DNA of 64,000 nucleotides, from NCBI GenBank assembly GCA_037178625.1, contig JAWZXG010000027.1, positions 62,001 to 126,000 of the forward strand, given 5' to 3'. The position numbers and the translations under genes are program-made. This DNA is from Skeletonema tropicum (Eukaryota > Bacillariophyta > Thalassiosirophyceae > Thalassiosirales > Thalassiosiraceae). This document shows positions 1 to 10,431 of the stretch, piece by piece (positions within the stretch are counted from its first letter, which is position 1; every line of letters begins with the position of its first letter). A model generated the notes under the pieces. The model did not search any database. It was not told the origin of the DNA and saw only the letters and a list, made by a program, of their open reading frames with translations.

Positions 1-850
1 TCCATATGGTGGGTCCAGATGGCAAAGCCGTCGTCGATGAAGCGGCGAAGGAAACGAATGCAGTGATCCCAATTAGGGAGCATTTTGTTTCCAAAGATGG
101 CATAGAAGATTGAAGCAATCGGAGGGGCTGGAGAGATACCCATTGCAACGCCGGAGAGTTGGAGAAAGAATAGATCACCAAAGCTCATAATGTTGTTTCT
201 CATGACAAGCGCGATTGCCTCGAGAAGCATATCGGGGTTGTAGTGGGGAAACTTCTCACGGGTGCTAGGGCAGCGGAGGTACTTAGAAAGCTCTTCCAAG
301 CAGGCATCAGTATTGATGTTCACGTACATAGCCACGGCATCATATTTGAAGAAGCTGTAGCGGTGTCCGGTCAGTCTCATCTCAGCCAGCAACAGTTTCA
401 GTTCGTAGGAGTTCTTGAAATAGGTTCTCTGCGACTTGAAAATAGGCTGTAGCTGCTCATCGACCCACTTCCCTAGGGCGTGGGTAATGCTGGCACAATC
501 AAAGCAGACAGGACACGTGGGATAATTACCATTGGAGTCGGGCCTTGATTTGTAGTGTCCTGTGTGTTCGGAAGCTACAGGCCGAACATGACGGCAGATT
601 CAATGACTTAAAATGACCCCCAAAGTGCCTTCTCAGACGTAATCATCGTGGCGTGGCGGGGCCCCGAGCATTCTTTGGAGAAGATAAAATGGCCATCTCT
701 CTAGAGGGAGAAATGATTGTGTCACTCCGCGAGTAATTTGGCACTTGGATTTGCAGTCATCAAGCCTGGCCTCCACATCATGGACTCCAAGACTACGCTG
801 TACGACATAGACTAGCTCTCCTTTCCCGGCACCCCACGTTCTTTTTTGAT
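1..850 (-). pseudogene. Retroelement reverse-transcriptase region, partial and broken
   Basis: The minus strand reads as protein from about 850 down to the window edge in one frame, interrupted by two TGA codons near 633 and 600. From about 600 to 1 it is open. It holds a CPVC-type cysteine pair, the segment FFKYDAVAMYVNINTDACLE (reverse-transcriptase motif A region), GVAMGISPAPPIAS (motif B-like) and FIDDGFAIW, whose DD is the expected catalytic pair of an RNA-dependent DNA polymerase. Downstream domains lie beyond position 1. The part between 850 and 633 (RSLGVHDVEARLD, PFYLLQRMLGAPPRHDDYV) is in the same frame and probably belongs to the same polyprotein. The RT assignment is from motifs; the class (LINE, Penelope-like or other) cannot be decided here. 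The two in-frame stops and an upstream frame break make it a likely dead copy. Confidence 0.72.
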
Positions 851-1287
851 TGCGTGAACAGGAGTTGGAGGGTGCCGGCTTGAGTGTACTTCTCAATTTG
901 CAATGCCTGGGAGAAATTGCGGGTAGCTTCTTCCGTGCTGCTGGTTGTCTTGCGGCGTTTGGAAGGATGTTGTTTGTCTGTTGCATCCTTTTCATCCTCA
1001 TCATCCGAGCCACCCCCATATTCATCCTCCTCCTCCTCTTTGTTCCTTTCCTTTTTATCAACATCCATGCCGTTATCCTCATCGTCGTCATCGTCGTCGG
1101 TCTCCTGAGTTGTGGCCATTGCCGTACCCATCATCTCCTCATAGGACTCCAACAGTTCATCGCCGGTTTCAGATGGGTCTTGGGTGTAATCGACGTCTAA
1201 ATCCCAATCGGCTTCCGCTGCCTTTTTCGACTTTTTCTTCGTGCGGGCGCTGGACTGTTTCTGCGGCTTGGTAGGTGTTTTAGCCAT
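793..1287 (-). CDS. Acidic/basic low-complexity N-terminal part, probably of the same retroelement
   Basis: An open frame of about 164 residues starts at MAKTPTKPQKQ; an in-frame ATG 12 codons upstream is less likely. It has a Lys-rich start (KKKSKK), an Asp/Glu-rich middle (DDDDDDED, EEEEDE) and a basic KRRK cluster of nuclear-signal type. It ends at a run of six A residues (minus-strand TCAAAAAAGAACG, near 850). Removing one A would continue into the frame read below 850. I infer that this is the N-terminal, possibly gag-like, part of the neighbouring retroelement, split by a one-base expansion. It could also be an unrelated nuclear protein exon. No named domain is recognised. Confidence 0.45.
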   Translation of the reverse strand: MAKTPTKPQKQSSARTKKKSKKAAEADWDLDVDYTQDPSETGDELLESYEEMMGTAMATTQETDDDDDDEDNGMDVDKKERNKEEEEDEYGGGSDDEDEKDATDKQHPSKRRKTTSSTEEATRNFSQALQIEKYTQAGTLQLLFTQSKKNVGCRERRASLCRTA

Positions 1288-1550
1288 ACTGTTCTTAATT
1301 AATCTATTAGCTAAACCAGTCAACGGTAGTCCTACTGCTCAACAGAAGACATTCACACAAAGAATGAGCTTTGCCACTGCTCTAGGCCTGTTGGGGCTGC
1401 ATTGGTAGAGATCGTGATTTGTCTTCCCTTCGTCCGTCCGGTCGCATGTTCAGATACCACAGCCTGGCCTCTCTCCACATGTTCCTCCGCCTGACTTTTA
1501 TCTGCTTAACTTGGGATGTACGAGGTGCCACAAAAAAAATGCCGAAACCG

Positions 1551-1690
1551 AAAACACAGCTGTGAACCGTTCTCACCAAACTAAAACACAAGCAGGAACC
1601 GTTTTTACAAAGAAAACACAAGCAGGAACCGTTTTTACAAAGAAAACACAGCTGTGAACCGTTCTCACCAAACTAAAACACAGGTGTGAA
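1551..1690. repeat. Tandem repeat, 30-32 bp period, about 4.5 units
   Basis: Units begin with aaaacaca at 1551, 1583, 1613, 1643 and 1675, a spacing of 32, 30, 30 and 32. Two unit types alternate: one with gtgaaccgttctcacc and one with gcaggaaccgtttttac. It lies just upstream of the spliced secreted-protein gene. No function is evident. Confidence 0.85.
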
Positions 1691-1797
1691 CCAGAAACAT
1701 GGTTAGGTTTCTGTTATTTACTCCGAGGATTCGTTTTTTTCATTGCATAAATTTGAATCTGCTTCAGATCAAACACCTCTCTTAACACATATCAACT

Positions 1798-2673
1798 ATG
1801 AAGTTCATCAAGATCGCCGCTCTCTCGCTCCTTGCGTCTCTGGTAAGCGTCTGAAATAGTTTTGGCAGTGTATCTTCGTATATCAATTTTTGTTAGGTGA
1901 TTCATTGCTGCTCCGCTGACCCTTCGACCCTTCTCATTCACTCACACACTCATGTTGTGTTTTACATTTCATTCAACTCATTTAGGGTTAGGGTTCGAAT
2001 ATTTTCCTGGAGTCAGCCAATTTCCTGGAGTCAGCGAACATTGCGACTTGTGGTTGCAAGGGATCGACTACTATTGTGTCAAACAAAAAAGTGGGTATGA
2101 TGAGCCAACTGACCCTGAGATGGTTTGGTATACCGGGTTTAGTAAGGAAGCCAGAGAGTGCCTCAAAGCTGCTGTGGATGACGCCGCTGAAAAAGAAAAA
2201 GCATGTGGTATCTCGTCGTACTGCCACAAAGATGCTGCGGATGACGCCGCTGAAGAAAAAAAGTTATGTCTTTACAAATTCCTCCCCGTGGCCGATCATT
2301 ATTGTGATGCTGCAAGTGTATGGGTATGGAATACATTCAAAGCGGCTTGGTCGGTCTGTATCTCAGATAATCCTGCTGATCTTGAGGATGCAGCTGCCCT
2401 CTTGGAAGACGAAGCAGAGGACAAATTCATCGCCGTCGACGGTAAGTGTATGCGTCTGAGATGTTTGGGGGGTATATCATCATTTATCCTTTTGTGAGGT
2501 ACACAAACACAATTGCCTCTTCTTCTTCTTCTCCTCCACCTCTACATCCTCGTCGCAATATGTTTTATTGCGGCTGCTTCGCTGACCCGACCCTTCTCAT
2601 GTTGTTATCTTTTACTTTTCTTCCAGCTGCTTTGCCTGAAGCTTATGGGTACAAAGTCCGTGGCCGTCAGTAA
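1798..2673 (+). CDS. Small secreted Cys-rich protein, three exons
   Basis: Exon 1 (1798-1842) encodes MKFIKIAALSLLASL, a typical signal-peptide start, and ends at a strong donor (gtaagc). The main exon, up to 2441, is read in the frame with FPGVSQFPGVSEHCDLW and ends at gtaagtg. The last exon runs from 2627 after ttcttccag to the TAA at 2671-2673 (ALPEAYGYKVRGRQ). The mature part is rich in Cys and has an internal repeat (CLKAAVDDAAEKEKACG and the related KDAADDAAEEKKLCLYK). FPGVS is duplicated by an 18-bp tandem repeat. The start of exon 2 is uncertain: no AG near 1985-2035 joins exon 1 to this frame in phase. A small extra exon, an unusual acceptor or an indel must be assumed. The product is probably exported; the family is not recognised. 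Confidence 0.6.
1982..1995 (+). other. Short TTAGGG tract at the intron 1 acceptor
   Basis: The bases ttagggttagggtt form two and a third telomere-type TTAGGG units, lying exactly where intron 1 of the secreted-protein gene should end. TTAGGG is the common telomere unit in stramenopiles. It may be chance or an insertion that disturbed the acceptor phase. Confidence 0.5.
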
Positions 2674-2699
2674 AGATGATTACTGCTGCAATGAGAATT

Positions 2700-3219
2700 A
2701 GCATGTTGGGCGACAGGTCATGAACGGCATTTTGGCGACTCAGTTGTTTCCATTTTCAGTGCTTTGGCTTTGGCTATAGTATTTGAAGTATTCTAGGAAC
2801 TAAATATTAGCGTCGCCATTATTAGGTACCACTGTCTTTAGAGTCATTTCTTTCCACTCAATCATATGTCATCATAAGGCAATATCTCAAAATCATGCAG
2901 AGAGAATGTTTCAAAAGAACACCGCCTCCTCCTTCCAGCAGCAGCAGATTGTTATATTATGATATATTGAAATGTAGGAAGGCGAGCCGACCGAAGGGAG
3001 GGGAGCCAATAGAGTGATGGTGCATGTGATATAATGGACGGTACATTACATGTACCAACCTTCATGATGAGTGATGACGGCGTGTTGTTTGTAGAAGTGT
3101 ATTGTTGAATATGCCGCACCTGAAGTTCATGGACGGCGCCCCATGAAGGTGGACTGTATGAGCGAGTGCGACCGCAGGGAGGACGAGCAGTGGGTATTAT
3201 GATCTCGCCGATTGAAGGG
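2700..3219. other. Intergenic stretch, no gene seen
   Basis: No supportable coding region. It contains a GC-rich block, aggcgagccgaccgaaggga (about 2981-3000), whose reverse complement recurs inside the foldback element near 5747. The left part of the first foldback copy may therefore begin in this stretch in degraded form. Confidence 0.4.
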
Positions 3220-3610
3220 GTCGCTTTTTTTGGATCTTCGACGTACCAGCTGGAATTGACAGCACTTTCGTTTGCTTCTGTCTTTCTCGAGGCCCTCGGC
3301 AGAGCAGTGATTGTTATTTTGAGGGAGATGATGGTATATATCGATAGGGCTGGAAGAGAGCTTTCTAACGGTGGTCATATCGTCAATGTTGATGATTTTC
3401 ATGATTTTGACCTCTGCTTCTCAAATTCGGGCTCTGGGGCCGGATCTGGCCCTGCTGATCGAGACAGCTGGAATCTAGACACGTTTCTGACCGAGACGAT
3501 TAGATGAAAGTCGTCAAATGAGGCTCATTACACCTCTAATCGATAGAGCACGATGAGAGCTTTCCAAAACGCTACTCATCGTCTTGATACGACCGCTAGG
3601 AGGAAAGATA
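3220..3610. mobile_element. Foldback/TIR element, right-hand remnant
   Basis: This is the right arm of the element family found complete at 5316-6423, 8124-9546 and in every unit after 41 kb. Shared landmarks are a GAGGCCCTCGGC-AGAGCAGTG block, an atcgatagGGCT...GAGAGCTTTC block, then the terminal inverted repeat reading gatagagcacgatgagagct to tcgtcttgatacgaccgc, ending gaaagata at 3610. No clear left terminus is found. It directly precedes the first promoter copy. Confidence 0.65.
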
Positions 3611-4488
3611 CTTACTTATCGGCCATGTCATTTTCAGCTTGTCATGATGATGATGTTGTGTGCGTGCGGCGTGCGTGGTGCTTGTTCCAAAAAGGCGAGT
3701 GGTGGGTGCCGCTTTACAATATATACGATACTAACGCGGATGCCTGTCTCATACCGAGGTCACAACGACATGAAATATCCCATAAAAGCCCCCTAAATAC
3801 CCGACTTCGGGCAGTACAACTGTATAACTGCATTAATTCCCGCCCGCCCGCCAAAACGACAAAAATCAAACGAGTCTTGTGGCGGTAGGTAGCACGCGAT
3901 TTTATCGTATCGGCTCGTTCACAATTCACATGGCTGGCATGTGGAATGGCTGGTTTGATCAAACTGATTCGCCGGCCGGCCATTGCCCGTTACCATTGTA
4001 CACTTCGTTGCATGCATGCATGCTACGTACTGTGTATTTGAAACGTGAGAGAGATCGGACACGTTGATCATCTGGGCGGTGCGTTCGTTAGAAGCTGCTA
4101 TACTAGCTGGCGGCCGTTGCTAATTCATCAATCAATCAATCAATTAGTACTGTGCGCCTCAACTTTTTTGAGAAGGAAAATCTCGATCGATCGAGCCGAG
4201 CGTTGCGATCGACCAATACATCATCCTACCAACTCTCTATATATAGTTGACCGTTGATATACTATAATATTTAGTACACAGCAGTGCAGTGCAGTGCAGT
4301 GCAGACTATATAAGTCTAAGTATCGTCCAGCCGGCCGCCCGAGCAATATATATATAAATTATTGACCGTCAATCCAAAAGTGCAGCTAGAGCCAGCTCGC
4401 TAGCCAGCCAAGACGCACAGTACAGTACAGTACAGAAGCGCAGCAAAACCAGCAAAACGAAACGACACAAAACGGCGGGCCTAATAGA
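3611..4488 (+). promoter_or_regulatory. Promoter/5' flank, copy 1 of three
   Basis: This 0.9-kb block recurs before copies 2 and 3 of the coding region. It contains TATA-like tracts (ctctatatatag near 4236 and actatataag at 4305-4314), a (GCAGT)n tract around 4280-4304, a (CAGTA)n tract near 4425-4440, a (TCAA)n tract near 4128-4145, and a conserved module at 3790-3888 that is also found inverted at 14968-15044. That it is a promoter is inferred from its position and TATA-like sites. Confidence 0.55.
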
Positions 4489-5251
4489 ATGATGAAAAAG
4501 AAATCCGCCAGCAGCACAGCGACAGCGAGGAGCATGTCAATGATGTCACGCAATAATACTAAGCAACAATTATTACCGCAGCATCAGCCTACTCCGCAGC
4601 CAATGATGTCGAATAATGAAAATGATGGTGAGTAGTTCGTACGATATTGAATGTTGACTATTGACTATTGAATATTGATACGTTCTCTCATTCTTTCCAG
4701 CAGCAAATAATTGTATTGCGCCACCGCTGTCAGACAATGATTACTCAAATAATCATCAGAATCATCATCATTACTCCTCTCAAAAGCAGCACAACCAAAC
4801 TAATAATAATAATAATATGATGATGATGAATAATAATCCGCCATCACAAACACCACTGCCGCCATCGTCGTCACTGCAACAATATCAAGTTACTACTACT
4901 ACTACTAATGGAGGAGGAGGAGGAGGGCTGAATCTGAATAATAGTAATGTGAATTCCACAGTATTATATCAACAACATCAACAGAGCAATTATCAGCAGC
5001 AGGGCAATACGAATACGAATTCAAATACGAATACTCCACAACAACAGCAGCAGCAGCAGCAGCATCATCATTTGAGCAGCAGTAGTAGCAGTAGTCAGCA
5101 ATATGTACAATTGAATCAAGGGGGGCAAGTTCATACAATGACTGCGACAGATTCGGGACGCAAACGACAATCAACTGAATGTCTATCTGCTGGAATGATG
5201 TACAATGAGAGAGTGTGTGATGAAAGAGAGAGAGAGATGATAATAGACTAA
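4489..5251 (+). pseudogene. Truncated copy 1 of the Q/N-rich coiled-coil gene
   Basis: Exon 1 is 4489-4627 (starts MMKKKSASSTATARS, donor gtgagt) and exon 2 begins at 4701 after ctttccag. The joined frame gives about 229 residues. It matches the intact gene at 10432 up to position 5142, then switches to an unrelated tail of about 36 residues that begins TATDSGRKRQSTECLSAG and stops at TAA 5249-5251. The coiled-coil and the Ser-rich C-terminal two thirds are missing. Promoter, start codon and both splice sites are intact, so it could still be expressed as a short Q/N-rich protein. Whether it is functional is unknown. Confidence 0.75.
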
Positions 5252-5315
5252 CATCATAAGTAATCACTACTTTAACTTAACGCACTAACTCCTTCGAGAT
5301 TCAGCAAATCATTGA

Positions 5316-6423
5316 TATCGTGTCTTGTAGTCTAGTCGTCGTATCAAGACGATGAGTGGTGCTTTGGAAAGCTCTCGTTGCGCTCTATCGATTGATACAA
5401 TACTATATTCAACGTCAAATCACGGACAGGAGTCAAATACCGATCTTTTGTCAATCGACTCAATTAAATTGACCCCTATACTATATTTCGAATATCAAGC
5501 TCCAAATGAAAATCGACATTCCAGAAGATTTTGATCCAAATCGACAATGAGAGGACGATTCGAATCGTCATTCCAAGCTCTATCGATTAAAACAATAAAC
5601 ACTGCTCGTCCTCGCTGCCGCTCGCACTCGCAACAAGAATTGTAGCATCATCCACCACTTCGCCTTCGGCTCACTCCATTGTAGTGGCGTGTTGGCGGTG
5701 GTTCAATATAAGTAATAGAAGTAATCCATTAAATTCCATTCTCTCCCTTCGGTCGGCTCGCCACATCATTGCCGCCACGCACAACAATCAACCATCATCA
5801 CCACCGCCGACAACATGATGAACTATTGACACTTCGCCTTGCGGCTCGCTTTGTTGTTTGTTGCGGTGGTGGTATAACACTAATACAACCAAAAAGTCCA
5901 CCACCGCAGCAACCAATACTCGATACTACACCTGAGTCGAATTGGTAATAATGATAATGACTGTCGACCTTACTTCTCTCTATAATCAATATATGAACCA
6001 ATATCAGATAAAGTGGTATGATACACTGATGAAGGTGGTCGTTCTTCAGCGAAGCGTTTGATGCGCGAGTAGTCAAGCTCATGGATCGCTTTTTCGCGAG
6101 GCCCTCGGCCGAGCAGTGATTATCATTTTGTTATTTTGATACTAATGATAATGATGGTACTAATCGAATCGGGGTGAAGAGAGCTTTCTAACGGTGGTCA
6201 AGTTGTCGATTTTGGTCAAATTCGGACCCTAATGGTGAAAATCTGGCTGTGGCGGTGGATCTTGGATCTGGCCGTACTGGACACTTTCTAGACCTGTTTT
6301 TGACCGGATCGATTGGTACAAAGTCGTCAAATGAGGCTGGTTACACCTCTAATCGATAGAGCACGATGAGAGCTTTCCAAAACGCTACTCATCGTCTTGA
6401 TACGACCGCTAGGAGGAAAGATA
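5316..6423. mobile_element. Foldback/TIR element, complete copy (1108 bp)
   Basis: The ends are inverted: the left reads gtcgtatcaagacgatgagt then GGAAAGCTCTCG...TCTATCGATT; the right reads ctaatcgatagagcacgatg then the complement, ending gaaagata. The arms are long and imperfect. The centre holds CCACCACCGC-type runs and GC-rich palindromes (cttcgccttcggctcactcc; cccttcggtcggctcgcc). There is no credible transposase, so it is non-autonomous. It separates truncated copies 1 and 2 of the neighbouring gene. The exact termini are my estimate from comparing copies. Confidence 0.7.
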
Positions 6424-7301
6424 CTTACTTATCGGCCATGTCATTTTCAGCTTGTCATGATGATGATGTTGTGTGCGTGCGGCGTGCGTGGTGCTTGTTC
6501 CAAAAAGGCGAGTGGTGGGTGCCGCTTTACAATATATACGATACTAACGCGGATGCCTGTCTCATACCGAGGTCACAACGACATGAAATATCCCATAAAA
6601 GCCCCCTAAATACCCGACTTCGGGCAGTACAACTGTATAACTGCATTAATTCCCGCCCGCCCGCCAAAACGACAAAAATCAAACGAGTCTTGTGGCGGTA
6701 GGTAGCACGCGATTTTATCGTATCGGCTCGTTCACAATTCACATGGCTGGCATGTGGAATGGCTGGTTTGATCAAACTGATTCGCCGGCCGGCCATTGCC
6801 CGTTACCATTGTACACTTCGTTGCATGCATGCATGCTACGTACTGTGTATTTGAAACGTGAGAGAGATCGGACACGTTGATCATCTGGGCGGTGCGTTCG
6901 TTAGAAGCTGCTATACTAGCTGGCGGCCGTTGCTAATTCATCAATCAATCAATCAATTAGTACTGTGCGCCTCAACTTTTTTGAGAAGGAAAATCTCGAT
7001 CGATCGAGCCGAGCGTTGCGATCGACCAATACATCATCCTACCAACTCTCTATATATAGTTGACCGTTGATATACTATAATATTTAGTACACAGCAGTGC
7101 AGTGCAGTGCAGTGCAGACTATATAAGTCTAAGTATCGTCCAGCCGGCCGCCCGAGCAATATATATATAAATTATTGACCGTCAATCCAAAAGTGCAGCT
7201 AGAGCCAGCTCGCTAGCCAGCCAAGACGCACAGTACAGTACAGTACAGAAGCGCAGCAAAACCAGCAAAACGAAACGACACAAAACGGCGGGCCTAATAG
7301 A
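6424..7301 (+). promoter_or_regulatory. Promoter/5' flank, copy 2
   Basis: It matches 3611-4488 at an offset of exactly 2813 bp wherever compared, including the microsatellites and the 3790-3888 module (here 6603-6701). The near-perfect identity points to a recent duplication. Confidence 0.6.
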
Positions 7302-8064
7302 ATGATGAAAAAGAAATCCGCCAGCAGCACAGCGACAGCGAGGAGCATGTCAATGATGTCACGCAATAATACTAAGCAACAATTATTACCGCAGCATCAG
7401 CCTACTCCGCAGCCAATGATGTCGAATAATGAAAATGATGGTGAGTAGTTCGTACGATATTGAATGTTGACTATTGACTATTGAATATTGATACGTTCTC
7501 TCATTCTTTCCAGCAGCAAATAATTGTATTGCGCCACCGCTGTCAGACAATGATTACTCAAATAATCATCAGAATCATCATCATTACTCCTCTCAAAAGC
7601 AGCACAACCAAACTAATAATAATAATAATATGATGATGATGAATAATAATCCGCCATCACAAACACCACTGCCGCCATCGTCGTCACTGCAACAATATCA
7701 AGTTACTACTACTACTACTAATGGAGGAGGAGGAGGAGGGCTGAATCTGAATAATAGTAATGTGAATTCCACAGTATTATATCAACAACATCAACAGAGC
7801 AATTATCAGCAGCAGGGCAATACGAATACGAATTCAAATACGAATACTCCACAACAACAGCAGCAGCAGCAGCAGCATCATCATTTGAGCAGCAGTAGTA
7901 GCAGTAGTCAGCAATATGTACAATTGAATCAAGGGGGGCAAGTTCATACAATGACTGCGACAGATTCGGGACGCAAACGACAATCAACTGAATGTCTATC
8001 TGCTGGAATGATGTACAATGAGAGAGTGTGTGATGAAAGAGAGAGAGAGATGATAATAGACTAA
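7302..8064 (+). pseudogene. Truncated copy 2 of the Q/N-rich coiled-coil gene
   Basis: Exon 1 is 7302-7440 and exon 2 is 7514-8064. The translation appears identical to copy 1, including the unrelated 3' tail. Sequence identity with copy 1 ends at about 8084, where each copy runs into a different foldback element. Copy 2 therefore arose from copy 1 or the reverse, after the truncation had already happened. Confidence 0.75.
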
Positions 8065-8123
8065 CATCATAAGTAATCACTACTTAAACATTACGCATTC
8101 CTACCAATTCAGCAAATCATTCC

Positions 8124-9546
8124 TATCTTTCGTTGTAGCGGTCGTATCAAGACGATGAGTGGTGCTTTGGAAAGCTCTCGTTGCGCTCTATCGATTGGTT
8201 GTAGTATCAAGGATAAAATCAATCTTTTGTCAATCGCCTCAACTAAAGCGACCCCTATAATTCCAGTGTCGAGCTTGAATTTGACATTCCGAATCCATTT
8301 TTTCAAAAGAGAGAGTAACATCAACAATGACACCACTGCTGCAATCGAATCCTCATTACAGTCGCTATAGATTCGAAGAATAAACAGAGCTCGTCCTCGC
8401 TGCCGCTCGCACTCGCACTCGCCCAATAAATACAGTGAAGGAAGGACGATCAGCTTGTCAATGACAGTTGTTACGTCGAAAATCTCAAAAAGCGACCACC
8501 TTTGTCGGCGAGGAACATGATGGGTTGATTGTTGTTGTGTCATTATTTCAAGTAGGTAACCACTGCTCGGCCTCGCAAGCTCGCCCTCGCGAAACACAGT
8601 TGTAGAGATCAGCGTCATCAATGATAGTTGGCACGGGATGGGCTCCAAACGCTTCGCTGAAGAACGTCCCCTTAATGCGGCGGGCTCTATCAGTTGGCAC
8701 GACGTACCATCCATAGTCAATAAACAGAGCTCGGGCAAGCTCTAAGCCCTCACAAGTGATCATCAACGGGCCTCGACTCCGCTCGGCAATGTTTGTTGTT
8801 GTGGTTCTTGTTGCGGATGGTGGATTGTTGTATTCATAATCGTAATCATCATCATCTACCCTCTCCTCCTGGTTGGTGGAGGCAGTGGAATTAGATGATG
8901 ATGATGAGGTTGGGAGTATGATCAGGTTAGCTGTTGCAATGTTGATTGTTGGATATGATATTGATGCAAGTATTGTAAGTAGATAATATTATCAATGTTG
9001 GATGATGGACGCGACGGTACACGTGACTATCATCATGATGAGGCTGATCTATGCTTCGTTCTTCAGCGCAGTGTCTTGGATCTTAGACGTGCCAACTGAC
9101 TAGATCTTATTGCATTACCACCTAATTCAGCGGAGCGTGCGAGGGACCCTGCCCGAGCAGTGTTTATTGTTGAATGGTCTCAAGGTGTAGCGTGCCAGCC
9201 AATCTTGAAGAGGTGGATTAAAAAAACGTTCTTTCACGAGGCCCTCGGCCGAGCACTGATCATTATTTAGACGGTTATGATGGTATATATCGATAGAGCT
9301 TCAAAAGAGCTTTCGAATGGTTGCTAATTTGTATTTTGGTCAAAATTTGACTTCGGATGTGAATTTCTGGCTGTAACGTCGAATCTGGCCGTGCTGGGCG
9401 CTTTCTAGAGACCCATTTTTGACGGCGATGATCTGTGAAAAGTCGTCCAATCGACTTGATTACACGCCGAATCGATAGATCTCAATGAGAGCTTTCCAAA
9501 ACGCCACTCATCGCCTCCATTGGCCTGCTACTTAGAAGGCAAGATA
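8124..9546. mobile_element. Foldback/TIR element, complete copy (about 1423 bp)
   Basis: The left end is tatctttcgttgtagcggtc followed by gtatcaagacgatgagtggt. The right end has gatagatctcaatgagagct...ccactcatcgcc and closes with aagata at 9541-9546. It includes GAGGCCCTCGGCCGAGC and GGT/ACC-rich stretches, and a 209-codon minus frame with no recognisable domain that I take as chance. It is a different family member from that at 5316 (longer, and more like the 1434-bp elements of the 41-64 kb array), yet it occupies the equivalent place before gene copy 3. Confidence 0.68.
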
Positions 9547-10431
9547 CTTATCGGCCATTGTCATTTTCAGCTTGTCATGATGATGATGTTGTGTGCGTGC
9601 GGCGTGCGTGGTGCTTGTTCCAAAAAGGCGAGTGGTGGGTGCCGCTTTACAATATGTATGTATGATACTAACGCGGATGCCTGTCTCATACCGAGGTCAC
9701 AAGTCACAACGACATGAAATATCCCATAAAACCCCCTAAATACCCGACTTCGGGCAGTACAACTGTATAACTGCATTAATTCCCGCCCGCCCGCCAAAAC
9801 GACAAAAATCAAACGAGTCTTGTGGCGGTAGGTAGCACGCGATTTTATCGTATCGGCTCGTTCACAATTCACATGGCTGGCATGTGGAATGGCTGGTTTG
9901 ATCAAACTGATTCGCCGGCCGGCCATTGCCCGTTACCATTGTACACTTCGTTGCATGCATGCATGCTACGTACTGTGTATTTGAAACGTGAGAGAGATCG
10001 GACACGTTGATCATCTGGGCGGTGCGTTCGTTAGAAGCTGCTATACTAGCTGGCGGCCGTTGCTAATTCATCAATCAATCAATCAATTAGTACTGTGCGC
10101 CTCAACTTTTTTGAGAAGGAAAATCTCGATCGATCGAGCCGAGCGTTGCGATCGACCAATACATCATCCTACCAACTCTCTATATATAGTTGACCGTTGA
10201 TATACTATAATATTTAGTACACAGCAGTGCAGTGCAGTGCAGTGCAGACTATATAAGTCTAAGTATCGTCCAGCCGGCCGCCCGAGCAATATATATATAA
10301 ATTATTGACCGTCAATCCAAAAGTGCAGCTAGAGCCAGCTCGCTAGCCAGCCAAGACGCACAGTACAGTACAGTACAGAAGCGCAGCAAAACCAGCAAAA
10401 CGAAACGACACAAAACGGCGGGCCTAATAGA
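9547..10431 (+). promoter_or_regulatory. Promoter/5' flank of the intact gene (copy 3)
   Basis: Same block as 3611-4488 with small changes: an atgtatgta variant near 9656, an extra acaagtc near 9700 and one fewer base near 9730. The TATA-like actataag-type tract lies at 10248-10257, about 175 bp before the ATG. This copy is probably the ancestral promoter because it alone leads into the full-length gene. Confidence 0.6.

Noticed and set aside
850..1274. Plus-strand Ser/His/Leu-rich frames
   Set aside because: They are complements of the Asp/Glu/Lys-rich minus-strand frame and are low complexity.
3714..3983. An 89-codon minus-strand frame repeated at 6527-6796 and extended at 9567-9926
   Set aside because: It lies within the repeated promoter block and is conserved only because the DNA was duplicated recently; no domain, and copy 3 has a different C-terminus through an indel.
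8109..8738. A 209-codon minus-strand frame
   Set aside because: It lies inside the foldback element, is absent from the other family members and shows no domain.
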